Shown here piece after piece: positions 37,490 to 50,700 of a stretch of 64,000 nt of DNA. Position 1 is the stretch's first letter, and every line of letters starts with the position of its first letter. The translations under genes and the position numbers were made by a program. This stretch comes from Quercus robur (taxonomy: Eukaryota; Streptophyta; Magnoliopsida; Fagales; Fagaceae): the NCBI RefSeq assembly GCF_932294415.1, contig NC_065535.1, forward strand, positions 70,053,362 to 70,117,361, read 5' to 3'. Under the pieces are notes generated by a model, which worked only from the letters and a program-made list of their open reading frames with translations, was not told the DNA's origin and searched no databases.

Positions 37490-40400
37490 GTAATTCTAGC
37501 CATTACAGGTGCGCGTGTTAGATTAAACTCAGACTCTAAATTTTATTTAACTTATTTGCATGAGTTGTCAAGGCAGCATAACTTGCTTTGCAAATGTTCA
37601 GAAGTCACAAAGGGTTTATAGAGGTGAGAAAAATGAAAAAATAAAGAAAGAAAGAAAGAAAGGAAAACAGTTGCAATGTGTTCTAATGGCATGCTTGAAC
37701 TCTTATAAATGGAAGAATTATTTTTCTCCACATGATTGAAACCTATAAATTAAATAATCTGTCTTCAAGTACTTCACAAGTCACTAAAGGGTGCTTATAT
37801 CTTGTCTCTGTCGGCACAGGACTGGCTTATTTATGAACCATGACTTGTGTGACACTTTCTTTGGCACGTCAGATACTTGTGGACATGACAATTGAGCACA
37901 CCATTATCCAACATGCATTCTAAGATTTGTAAAATAACCTTCATTTAATTAAAAAAAAAATGAGGAGAATTATCAAACATGTTACTATCAACCATTAATA
38001 ACCTATGAAATTCTTATCATCCTGATGATTTTTATTACTAATAATTTTTTCTGCCAGCATACACAAAAATGTATGTTTCAATATTGTTAATTTACTAAAA
38101 CACACATATAGCCATGACTGTGTCTCAAGTTTTGGACTTGCTGAATCCAACACCTATTCACAACAAATTACAAGGGTTTTGTCTGCAATTCATAGTTTAC
38201 AAACCTGAACTTCACCAAGAAGTTATATCCTTTTGTGGGAAAAGGAACATTTGTCAGCGTCTCTTTTGGAGCATCCACAGAAACAATATCCCCCATGAGT
38301 ACCGTAACCAGTGTTTGCAGTTTCAGACCAGAACCCTCGAAAATAACTGTTCACAGGTAACAAGTTCCATATTGAAAAGGGCTACCATCATATTCAGAGG
38401 AAATCATAGAAGCACATAGGGAAGATATCTAACATTAAATTTGTGCCAGAAGCTTCAACAAAGCAAAAAGTTTTATTCCAATACCTTGGGTTGAACCTTC
38501 CCCAACTGCTTCAGCTATTCCAGATGGCATGTCCACAGATACAACACTTTCGTTGGCAGTAAACCACTTGCCAGAATCTTGATCATTTAAACCTACCATA
38601 ATAAATTGAACAATGTAAAATCCCAAAAAAAAGGTACGAAAGGAATGATAAATCCATGGATATTTGAATATTGATTCTGGAAGAGAAGAATATTTTTTTA
38701 GCGGTCAGGTACACAACCAATGGGTCTTGAAGCAATGACCTCACACTCTACCTAGAACTTTTGAGGGGAGGAGGTGCGAATTGAGCTAGAGCTCATTGGT
38801 AGAAAAGAAAAGAATACTATGATTAATATATGAGAAACAGGATGGTACAAGAAGACATTAGAACATCATTATCTGCCACCCTAGGACAATTAAGCAGTCC
38901 ACATGTTGTGATGCAAATGCATTTGGCAGATAAATATTTTTATGCAGGGAACCTATTTCTATATAAGCAAAATACATCCATCAAAGAAAACGGGAGATAC
39001 ATCTGCTTCAGATAACAATAGGTGAAGAAAGGAAGTAGAGAAAAGGGAGATGTCAAAGGAATTTTCACAGTTGAGAACTATTTATTTTATGAATTTCTTT
39101 ATGGGAAATGAAAGAATTTTCTGTGTGTGTGCATGTGTGTGTATGTGGTACCCATAGGCCATGGGCCTGAAACTCTCATCTTCCGAGTAGACTGAACAGT
39201 GTTAAAATTAGAATCATATCAAGTCCAACATTCTATATAGGAATTAGACTTCTTCAACACTTTTAAATAAACTTGACTATTAACAAATGAAGCTTAGAGT
39301 AGTTCAAATATTATCAGATACAATTATGAAGTGCTAGAAGACGAATGCTATCACAGATTTCACGTTATAACATGGAGCAAATAGTTATAAATAGCAACAA
39401 GATGGAGACAGTACTGCACAAACTGAAATTTCATTTAATTAGTAATTTGAGACAGATTTGAAAGAAAACACATAACTATAAATAACTGTAAAGAAAATGT
39501 ATTGGTAGTATGTTCACTGTAGACCCACCTTCTATACTGAAGTTCAGATAACTTCCTTTGTGTAAGACTGGATTTTGAGGGTGTACATGGGCACCAACTG
39601 AAATCTAAAGAAAATTAAGGAATTAACTTGTCTTAAACTGTAGTACTAATTAAAAACATAAACATGAAACTCAGAAGGAAAATATGAAAGTAAAACGCAT
39701 ATAGAGATTACTTTTTCATATTATGATCAGAACCAATAGCATTTGGTTAACAAATAAGGCTAATTTCAGACATAAGTCTCAGGAAGTCTCCTGTGGGGCT
39801 AATTAGGAAATTTCCATGACATATCTTACAACAACTGAACAAAACAATGTATCAGGTGTGGGCTGTGTGGCTAGGGCTGCAAACAATCCAGCCCCATGCT
39901 GTTCATTGAGCTTTAACTCAAGTGACACTTCTCCCCTTTAAGAATAGGGTTAAAGCTGAGCTCTTAAGTTCAAGTCCCGCTGGGTATGTGTATAAACTAT
40001 CAATAAAAGTATAAAAATAGCTTTCAAGCTCCCACAAAAACTACTTATCAAATAAATAAAAAAAGCTCCCACAAAATACTCATGAGTGATAGGCAAAGCA
40101 CAGGTTTGGCTCTGCTTTGTCTTTTGGTAAATGAGTTCAACAATATCAAGTAATGCCCAATTCCAGCTCAAGTTATGCTTGGTTCATTTAACAGTATTAA
40201 ATTAGATATATGATTGAGTGGAGGGCAAGGACCAAAAATATGATTTTTAGGTTTTCTCAAGACCGAGCTTATACAGGTCAAGTATAGACACAGAGGATTA
40301 TGAATAAAAACATAAACCAATAGCATGTAATTTGGAATTACATTGAATTTCCTCAATCCAGCATATTTGAGCAAATTAAGCTGAGCTGAAGTACACAGAG

Positions 40401-43400
40401 CCCTTAGGCTCTAGTTCTTTAACAAGCGCATATCAAAACCACCATACATGGGTTTGTGAAAACAAGCCAAGTCCTAGCATTACATGAACAACTGAGTTCA
40501 TTTACCACCCTAGGTGTGGCCCATCTACTGGTAGTCTCAAATCACTATACATGGGTTCATACATCCAGCAATGAATAAATAAAAAACTGAGGTTTATGGT
40601 AAAAATGGCAAAAATAAGTAGCAAGAGAAATTTTGAAACTGTAGAGTCAGTTATTTCCATTCAAGATGTAAAATGAATTAGAATAATAAAGGAAAGCATG
40701 CCTTGAGTGTATTGGCATGACAAAATCAGAGCCTTTCTGCAGCATTTCTATGGAACTTAGCTTTCAAGCTATGTGCAAGAGAAGAAATGCATAATTTATG
40801 GCTGGAAGATAGCATCACTTCTTTACATTGCTTTCAAGCATTCGTAAGGGTTGTGAAAAAAGGGATTAGTTTGTACCAGAATATAGTCTGACTTCAATGG
40901 TGAACTACTCATTGATACTCGTATGAGAGCTCTTCCATGTCGTAATGCCTTCAACAAAAATTAGCGAGTTCACAAGTTACAGTTAGATGATATGGCCAGG
41001 AATAAATAGAATGAATACTGAAATAAGTGTTCTTCATTTGTTTATCCAGATGAGATAAAATGCATGATCAAATGCAATGTAAAGCAGAACAAATGGAAAA
41101 AGGGCCAAGTCGTGATTCCTCTCCAGTAGTTTGCTCTTTGAAGCTGGGACAATTGAAACTCAAAAGTTTATGTAAACAACAAACCTTGAGATGAATATTT
41201 CCATCGTCATCATGTGTGTTGTTTATGAGGACAATATCAGGGTAGTTAGTTTCAGCATGGAAAAGAACTGCATTGTGTGCTTCATAAAAAGGATTTCCTG
41301 GTCAATAGCAAAATAACAGGTAGACTGATGAGGACTTAAATCCAGAAGCTATGATTCCCCATAAACATTAAAAAAAGCTAAAACTTTACTACCTAGAGTA
41401 TCAGAATAGCTTATTGGCAGTTTTAGATCAGCACCAACAGCAAGATTGATTACATGAAATGGGAACTCCTTATTTGTTATCCTTATTTGAGCCACCTGGT
41501 CAAAATGCACAGACATCAGCATAGTGAATTCTAAAACTTGTACACAGTGTTAAAGAATGTAGACTCAAATGTCAATAGACTGAGATGAGGCAAAGGCACA
41601 AGAAGGAACCCAAGACATTGTACATATTTTCCAAATGCTATGCAGTAACTACATTTTGACAAATATTATGAACTAGACCTGCATGTAACCCGTTAAAATT
41701 TGCTAACTCATATCAATTGCTTTTCTTATTGAGTCATAAGAAAAAGAAGTGAATTATTAATGCATATGTATGAAACTGAGCAGGGAGCATCTGCTTGTGT
41801 CAAATTAATTGGAAATCCCATCTTTGACATATTGAATCATACACATTTCAATTTGCACCAAACTATCGAGGAATTTGAGACACTAACAATGTCTCTTTCT
41901 CATGAGGTTAGACAAATCAAATGCTAAGATATGAACATGCAACCCACACTCATTGAATTACAGAACCTTTTATTCTTCCCTTTTTTGCAGGGCGAGGGCA
42001 CCCAAAAGACAACAATATATCTTATTAGAAATAAGAGCATTAACAACAGCTTATGTAAAATAGCATAAAGCCCAAAAATCACCAACATCAGATTATGAAC
42101 CAGTTATGCAAAATGGGTTTTTGCTACAGAGCTTGTGCAAATATACAAGTTACTATAGCTTATGCAAAACAATTTTTTATTATTTCTTTGCATTTCCCGA
42201 GGGTAAAGGAAGAGGGTGGATGGTGATTGTTGCATGTGAAGAGAGAGAAACAATTAAAAAAAATCAAGAAAATTTGTTATTTTAAAGAAATAAATTATAA
42301 AATAGATAAACAAATGTGCATGTTTTGAAGAATGGTTAATTAAAATAGAAAAAGTAGGTTCTTATTCTAAAATAGATGGTAATTTTTGCGTAAGTTGATG
42401 TGAATGCTCTAATAAAGCTTACCTAAATCACTCTGCAAAGCATCAACAATATATTTAAAGAACTAAAATAGAAATAATAAAGCTTGCCTACATCTACACC
42501 AATTATCAGCCCTAGGTAAGATCAAATATCCATACCTCAGCGACCCGAACACAAGAGGCAATCTCAATTCTTCCTGTTGTACGATCTTTTCCTTGAATGC
42601 ATGCAAGATTGTTGCTGTCTGTTGTCTTTATCCTATCCCTGTGAATGGAAATAGAATCTTTCTGCACAGCTTCATTCTTCTCACCAAAACATCTTAATAA
42701 TGAATATACAATAGTTCCTTTCCGACTTTGACCATCCCACTGGCCATACGATTCTGAAGATGAAGGCAATAAACTTGTTGTAGTATAATGGGGAGGAAGA
42801 ACCCAGGTTATGGGAACTCCAAGAGCTAGAGGGAGATCTGCCACCACCAATAATGATACTGATGCACTGTAAAACCTTGACCCTGAGTTAGAACCAGGAG
42901 TTATAAAATCACATGAGAATGTGACATTGACATTTGCCCTGCCTGCAGATCTGGAATGGAGTGACAATGGCATATAAGAAAAATAAGCCAACAAAGAGTT
43001 GTCAATTAGAATAGATAGAAAGCAGATGTAGCTCATACCACAATAGGATAAGACAGGTTTTTTCTTTTGATAAGATACAGGTAAAAAGTACAAACAATTC
43101 ATCAGCACATTTTATTTTTAAATACCTCAAAACCATTCTTCATAAGAAATGTTTACAGGTTAAGTGCTGACTGAAAAATAAGAATTACATGCTAGTACCT
43201 AAATTTAGTCATAAACAAAATAGGCCGAGGAACTTTCAAAGCTTCTGATGAAACAGCATACATCCATAATCTATCAGCCCTCTGTTTTTTGCTCAAGCAC
43301 AATATATCCATAATCTATCAGCCCTCCGTTTTTCGCTCAAGCACATTAAGGCCCCAAAATTTCCTAGATCTTGCAATTATTTTCATTAAGTCCCAGTCTA

Positions 43401-44687
43401 AGAAGCACAGACATGGACACAGTTCGACACTACGTGAAACACGGTGAAATATCAATTCTTGAAAATCTAGGTCATGACACATCAAGGACATGAAAATTAA
43501 TTAATTAATATAAATATTTTTAGGCATATTTTATGTAATTATCTTAGACTTTAAAATTAAGTAATAGCCATCAATAAGTTTACAAACATAACTAAATTAA
43601 TTTTTTTGATAAGTAAAACATATCTAAATTAATTTTAAAACAATAATAGACAGGAAGTCCTACTATGTCTTCAGTTTATGATCTAATGGATGCTTGTAAT
43701 TTGTGTTTTTGATTGTTTTGGTCCCCAGTTGTATACTTCTGTATACATGGGTGACTCCTTTTTATGATCTGAATAAAATTTACATTACTTATAAATAAAT
43801 TTAAAAAAAGATAGCAAAGATGTAAACTAATAATTATAAAGTGATGTTTAGAGTACAAACCAACGGCAAAAACAAACTACAAATAAACATCAAAACTTAA
43901 AGATAAAAATTCCAATACCATTATTATTCACAATTTGATATAAATAGAAAAACATAAGGAAATAAAAGAAAAAAAAAAATTGACTATTCAACACTAATCT
44001 TGACATATTCAGTAAATAAAACCATAAGCACAATAATATATCAAAGAAAAATAAATAAATAAAAAGGGGAAATTACATAAAATGGTACACAGTTTAAACC
44101 CTATTCAATTAGGTCCCAGGTTTTTAATTTTGTCAATTAAAGTCCCAAACTTATGAAACAATTTCAACTGGGATCACCTGTCCAACTCATTATTAATTTT
44201 TATTTTATTCTAGGCATTAATGGAGCAGAATAAATGGGGAAACCATTATTAAACTTTGTATTTCACCTAGCTAACTACTAACTAGTTTCACTTTTCTGGC
44301 AATCAGTCTCTCACTCTACACAAAGCTTTCTCTCTCTACCTTTCTGTCCATAGCTGCCAACTTGATTTATGAACAAGCTCTAGGAGAAATAAAGAGTTTA
44401 ATTAATAATTTCCCAACTTTATCTGCTCTGTTACTGCCTATAATAATGAAATGAATAACGGACGTAAACAGAGGCTGCAAATTAAAACAATTACATAAAT
44501 TTGGGACTTTAATTAACAAAATTAGAAAACTGGGACTTAATTTGAAATATTATATAAATTGTGGGCCTTTATTTATTTTCCCCAATAACAATTAAAACAG
44601 ACTTCGACGCCAACTTAGCAAAATGGGGGAAAAAAAAAGTAAAATGCTCAAAGAGTTTTCAAGAATCATTGAGCAGAAGCAAGAAAA

Positions 44688-44718
<31 letters not shown>

Positions 44719-47700
44719 TATGAAAAGAGAAAAATGAGAGCTCAGCAACATAAGGCCCCATTGTAGCTAGCAGAGAGAGCATGCTGATAAGGGCCTGTGG
44801 AGTTGCGAATAAGTGCCAGAGTCACCGATTGATGGAGAGAGAGAGAGAGAGAGATCAGCAACAAAGAACTGTGGTGGTAAATAGTAATACTAATACTATA
44901 AATCTAATCTGATTCTTTCACTGTGAAATGGAACCTGTGGTAGTAAATAGTAATACTAATATTATAAATCTAATCTGATTCTTTCAACTATGAAATGGAA
45001 CCGTACAGCAAAGAAGAGGTACTAATCAAGAGGTGTGAGGTCAGAGGCATTTGCCACATGTTGGCCGCTGCATTTGCTGTCAATAACTGCCTAGTTGTGG
45101 CAACGAGCAGGTCCAAGGGCTCAATGGCAGACTTGGAGCACAATCCCAGATTTGACAGCCATGATTCTTACCGCCGATCTAGACATTGCAGTGAGTTTTG
45201 GGCTTTTTTTTTTTTTTTTTTTTCTATGTTTGTATGTGGCTGTTGAGCCAGGCCAACCACTGTTAGTCAATTTTAACGGCAAACTAAAAAAAGTATCAAT
45301 TTGACACGTGTGGAGTTAAGGGAGTAAATTGGCAAAAATATAAGTTTAGGGGGTTTAATGGCCACCACCAAAGTTCAGGAGATGTCATGGCATCTTGGAC
45401 CATTACATTAACATAAATCTAATATCTTCAACACTCCCCCTCAAGCAAGAGCATATAGCATATAGGTCCAGCTTGGAACATTAACATTTACACCCTAAAC
45501 AACTCCTACACAGTGCCTTGGTAAATGATGAACAAAAGAGGGTGCAAATTCACCTGGGCAGGCTGAAATAGAAGTTGAACCAACCTAAATGATATGAAAC
45601 CAAACAGAGACTTTATTCAGCCTAGGTTATCCTTATCCTGCATAAGGGACAAATAAATACCTATACCCAAACAATCAAACATCTACCAAAAATAACTTTT
45701 TATCATATTTAGGATTAAGTTATCCTTATCCTGGATAGGGAATAGCCGACATCATGAACCAAACAGGGGTATTCCCTGTCAACTCTGATTAACAACCAAC
45801 AACCAACACCAATGGCTTCAGAACTCAATGATGACAACTGCACTGGCAACCAACAACTCTGGCAGCAATGAGCAAGAAACTACCAAGAAAAACACACCTT
45901 GGAACCACTGAAAACTCCCGAGAGATCAAGGAAAAGCCACTGTGAGCTCTGGCAAGCAACCTCCATGACCAAAAAACCAACGTGGCAGGCTGAAACCTAC
46001 TGAGGAGTACCGGATCTGCTGAGACTCACCGGAATACGATGAAAACAACAACCCAACAACAAAAGGCCACTGAGAAACACCAAGAACAACAACCAAGATC
46101 AGTGGAGGATGGTCAGAAACCACCACTGACCTTCCGTTGATAACAACAAAAACAGATGCCAACCACCAAGATCTACCAAGCTGGGTTGCAGGTCAGATCT
46201 GGATTTCAGGTCGAATCTATGCCTTCAGGTTGGATCTGCGACACCAATGACAACAACAACAGCAGCCACCAGCAATGACAACGACACAACCACCAACAAC
46301 AGCAAAAACCATCAAGAACAACTAACAACAGCATCCACCAAGAACTACCAACAACCACCAACAACTATCAACAGCAACCACCAACATCAACACAAACTTT
46401 GATCCGAAGGTTGCACAAGCAACCAACCATCAACAACTGAGAACAATAGTAACAATGAGATAAAGATGGCTTTGATAAGAGAAGCTGAAGCAGAAAAGAG
46501 AGAAGAATACAAGTAACGTGGTTCAGCTTCAGCCAACATCGTACATCCATGAGATAAAGCCCTAGTGGCTACATCTTTATTGTATTCTTAGTTGTTGATT
46601 ACAATGAACCCTAGCAGTGTATATATAAGAGCTAATATCCTCAACAATCTTCATCTGATTTCAAATAGTCACAATTGTATGAGAAATACTTAATCCAAAA
46701 GAAGAAGACTGCACTAGAATCTACGCAGATGCAATCAATCATAGAATGAAATGTTTGACTGCTCAATGCAAGTAATTTCAGTATAAAACCCAATGCATCC
46801 CATTGAGAGAACACAAAACCAATGTAGCAGTAACTTTAGCGTACCTTCCATACAAAACCTTGATAAAACCAAGTTCTTTCTCTTCCAAATAACTAGTGAA
46901 TTGAACTTCTTTTGAAGTAGCCATCAGGGATTTATACATTTCCCCATGCGAATGCTTTGACACAAGGAAACCCAACACCTAAACAAGGGGAAAAAGAAAA
47001 GGTCAAGCACATAATATCTCTAGTAAAAACATGTGATGAGCAGAAATCCCAAGTAGTTTGACACCAAACTTATCCAACCTTTTCATCTTCTACAGTCCAC
47101 TGATAATTTTTGCAGAGCTCATAAAAAGAAAACAAATGTCCCTGATATTACAAAGAAGTCAATCAGTACTTTAATAAGAGAAAGGTAATAATTGTTGGCT
47201 TTCAATTCCTACCTCAGGAAACACAGGATATATTGGCATCTCACGCCCAACGCCAAGTTGATCACTTTGTACATTCAAAGTCATCACAGATGGAACTCCT
47301 ATTTTGACACTGCCATATGCTTGACAAATTACAGTATCTCCTTTGCCAAAAACCGAGGCAAGAACAGTCTGATCATAATAATAAATGTCAGTATATTTCT
47401 AGTAGAAATGTAAATAAGACATACTCAACGAAAAAGAAAAAAAGAAAAAAGGAAAAAAGTTGTAGAGGCAACGTCTACTGGTCTTGATTAGGTAAATCCA
47501 ATGGTTCAAGAGGACAGAATTGCCCTGCCTGAAATCGTCATTTGTAACGGCAAGCCTATTTACTTCTAATATAATTTTATAAAGAGAAAATGCAAAAATA
47601 CCCCCTGAACTCTTGGTCAAAAACAAACTGGTCCCCTATACTCCTAATTTGAAATTTTAACTCCTGAACTATGATAAATGCCCAAACCGTTCTTACTGTT

Positions 47701-50700
47701 GCCATTCTATTTATTGAATGGATGGACAATGCTACATGCATTTTAATAAAAACTATTTTTAAATTAGAATTTAATAAAAAATTTCCCTTTAAAACATCTT
47801 CTTCTTTTTTTCTCTTCCTTCACCAGTCACAGCATGGACTGTCACAATCACCACCAAACCACAATTACCCAACCACCAACAACCACACAACCCCAACAAA
47901 ATTTTCGGCCACTTCCCCAAATAAAACACTTTTTTTTTTTATGTAAGTAATAATGTTCATTGAAAATAAAAATGACTAGGAAACATACACTCAATTCTCA
48001 AACAGTCACATAATAACATGGTTTTCATCACAATCCCCAACCAAAATAGCCTACCCATAATGCTAGACCCAAACAGCACCACCCCCACTTCCTCAAGCTC
48101 TCCATGTACCACCACACCTAATGTAAGGCCTCTACTTCTTAACCTTTACCTTTACCTTTAATTAAAGGTCATACCCACTGCACAAAACTCCCATTTTTGC
48201 GAGGTCTGATAGAGATGATTTGGAGAATTTTATTAAATCTTAATTACAAAATTTTTTTTTTTTAATTAAAATGCTATCATGCGAAATGCATGAAATACTT
48301 TTTGTCAATTAGATTATAAAAATGGTACCAAAAGGAGTGATTTTGGCATTTACCAAGGGTTCAAGGTATCATAATTTCAAATTAGAAATAGTGGGGGTCA
48401 AATTTGATTTTATCCAAAGCTCAAGGGATATTTTTGCATTTTTCCCTTTTAGAGAAGTGTTCTTGCCACAGAATAATTAAAAACAGGTAACCATTAACAA
48501 GAAGCCAGATGCACACTCTGACTAGGCAGCTGACTGCAAGTTATAGGATCTATTATATCCAACATCAAATATCATGTCCCATAGCTCATAAAAGAAAAGA
48601 ACAACAAAAACTAGTAATTCATAATCAATGCATAAAAAAGCTATAGATAATAGTTAACAGCAAAGCAGCATTAGCTAGTTATCATATCTTACAGTATTGC
48701 CAGGTAAATTTGCAGACAATCTTCCTGAAGATTTCTGAATTGTTGCAATCCCCTCATCCATACTAGCATACTCAACATACACTCCGATAGTTGGGCCTCC
48801 TTCAACAGTAAGCTAAGCATACAAAACCACAAGGCACCAATAAGTAACAAAAAAAAAAAAAAAAAACACAAGCACACATAAATACATGCAGAAACACATG
48901 TATAATTTTGTGTCTTTTTAGGGGGGGGGGGGGGGGGGGGGTGGACTTCCAGAGTCATTGAATAAGGCAGAATGAAATATAACATCCATTGTAGCAACAA
49001 AATGAATTTCTCTTTATCTTAGCACTATCAACTAAAGCTAATGTTTATGATGAGAACAAGGAATAGACAAGCAAATATTTATATCCAGAACATACCACAT
49101 ATGATGCACCTGGTGCCAGGAAAATATTAGGAGGGTGAATTCTTGGTGGTGCATAAACTTCGACCTTTATTGGCTGACTCAAAATTTCATGTCCAGATTG
49201 CTGTGAAGCACTGACCTGATATCAAGTTTTATCTTTAAACTTGCATCACCCCAAATTCCCAACAGAGAATCTAACAATGGTTGCTAATTGGAGACATAAA
49301 ATATTTGTGTTAATCAACAGTGAACTTACATAAAGAGTTGTGATTCCCAGACGTGTCCCCATAATTTTAAAGTTCGGCCCTTTCACGTGTCCACCATGAG
49401 GACTCGAGGTATCATCAATGCCTACGAGTTCAACTATGTGATCCTCAATATGGACATGAATATTCATGTAAGCATACTGCATCACAAGTTCCCAGTCACT
49501 GAAGTAATTATTTAAAAACAAACAAAACCTTTTTAAAGCATGAAAAGAATAGTGGTCAAGAATATCTATATAAAACAACAGGCTCTATTTTCCACATGCA
49601 AACTACTGCAACTTCCTAGTAGATGTGTCACAGTAAAATCAGTTTAAATCATGCTGAGTACAAAATAAATTGGAATGCATGTCTTCCCAGAGAGAGATAA
49701 AAATGACATCAATTCAAACCTGAGAAGAGTCAAAAGTACTTCCATCATTAATCCCAGCCATTAGGTTAATGGTTTGTGAGCTTCCTTCCTAAAAATAGCA
49801 AGAAATATTATAATAAAGGCCAGCTTATAAAAAAATATATATCACCAAGGGAATACAAACCATAAGGCAAAGCTCCTCTTGTGATGTAATCCTAATCCAG
49901 TCTATATCTGCAACTTGGACCTGTAAAATATTATAATCTATGAGAAACTTCACACAGGTGGATCTGAAAATAAAGGCATCACAACAAGTATAAGAATGAA
50001 GAAAAGAAAGCAGCCCACAGCTTTATGAATTAGACAACACTAAATATTTTGATTATTTGCTCAAGATTATATTGTCACAGAGACAACCCAAGGTCTAGAT
50101 TATAATTGTACCCAAAAGTGAGAGACATTGCAAATTAAATTCCCCCTTTCCATAGCAACGGATAATTTCTATTTAACTTTACAAGTTATAATCCATTATG
50201 CATCACATCAAAACGTAATTTTTCATATTTAAGAAGAAAAAGATAACTTTTATATGAAACTGACAAGGGATTCATTTGGATCTGATAATAAACATCTGAA
50301 TTTACATTTATGTGGGACACTCATTACATCTACTTCAAAGAAGAGTACACCATTAGGTGGCAAGGCCATGCATTATCAGATTAACTTTATAACTAATAAG
50401 CATCATTAAGAGAGGGCGCTGCCCAAGTACAGAGGAAGTACACAACATCCAGAATATTGTCATTTACACCCAAACTTGAATGAAAAACCACAAAAAAGTA
50501 GAAGAAAAACATTACATCAGACCTAACAATTGCATGATGAATGATTGCCCAAATCAGCTTAAATAAAAATATGATTGTGTAAGAGTTTCACATAGACAGA
50601 TGGATTACTAGAATTGCTTGTTTAGCAAGAATAAGATCCAAACTTGTTTTCAACAAAAATATTTCCATTTGAGGCTAATTTCTCTTAATTGAAAATTTTA

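Noticed and set aside
45926..46550. Minus-strand open frames in the CAA/ACC-rich tract
   Set aside because: Low-complexity composition keeps these frames open. The region lies between an LTR and a polypurine tract and shows no gag or pol motif.
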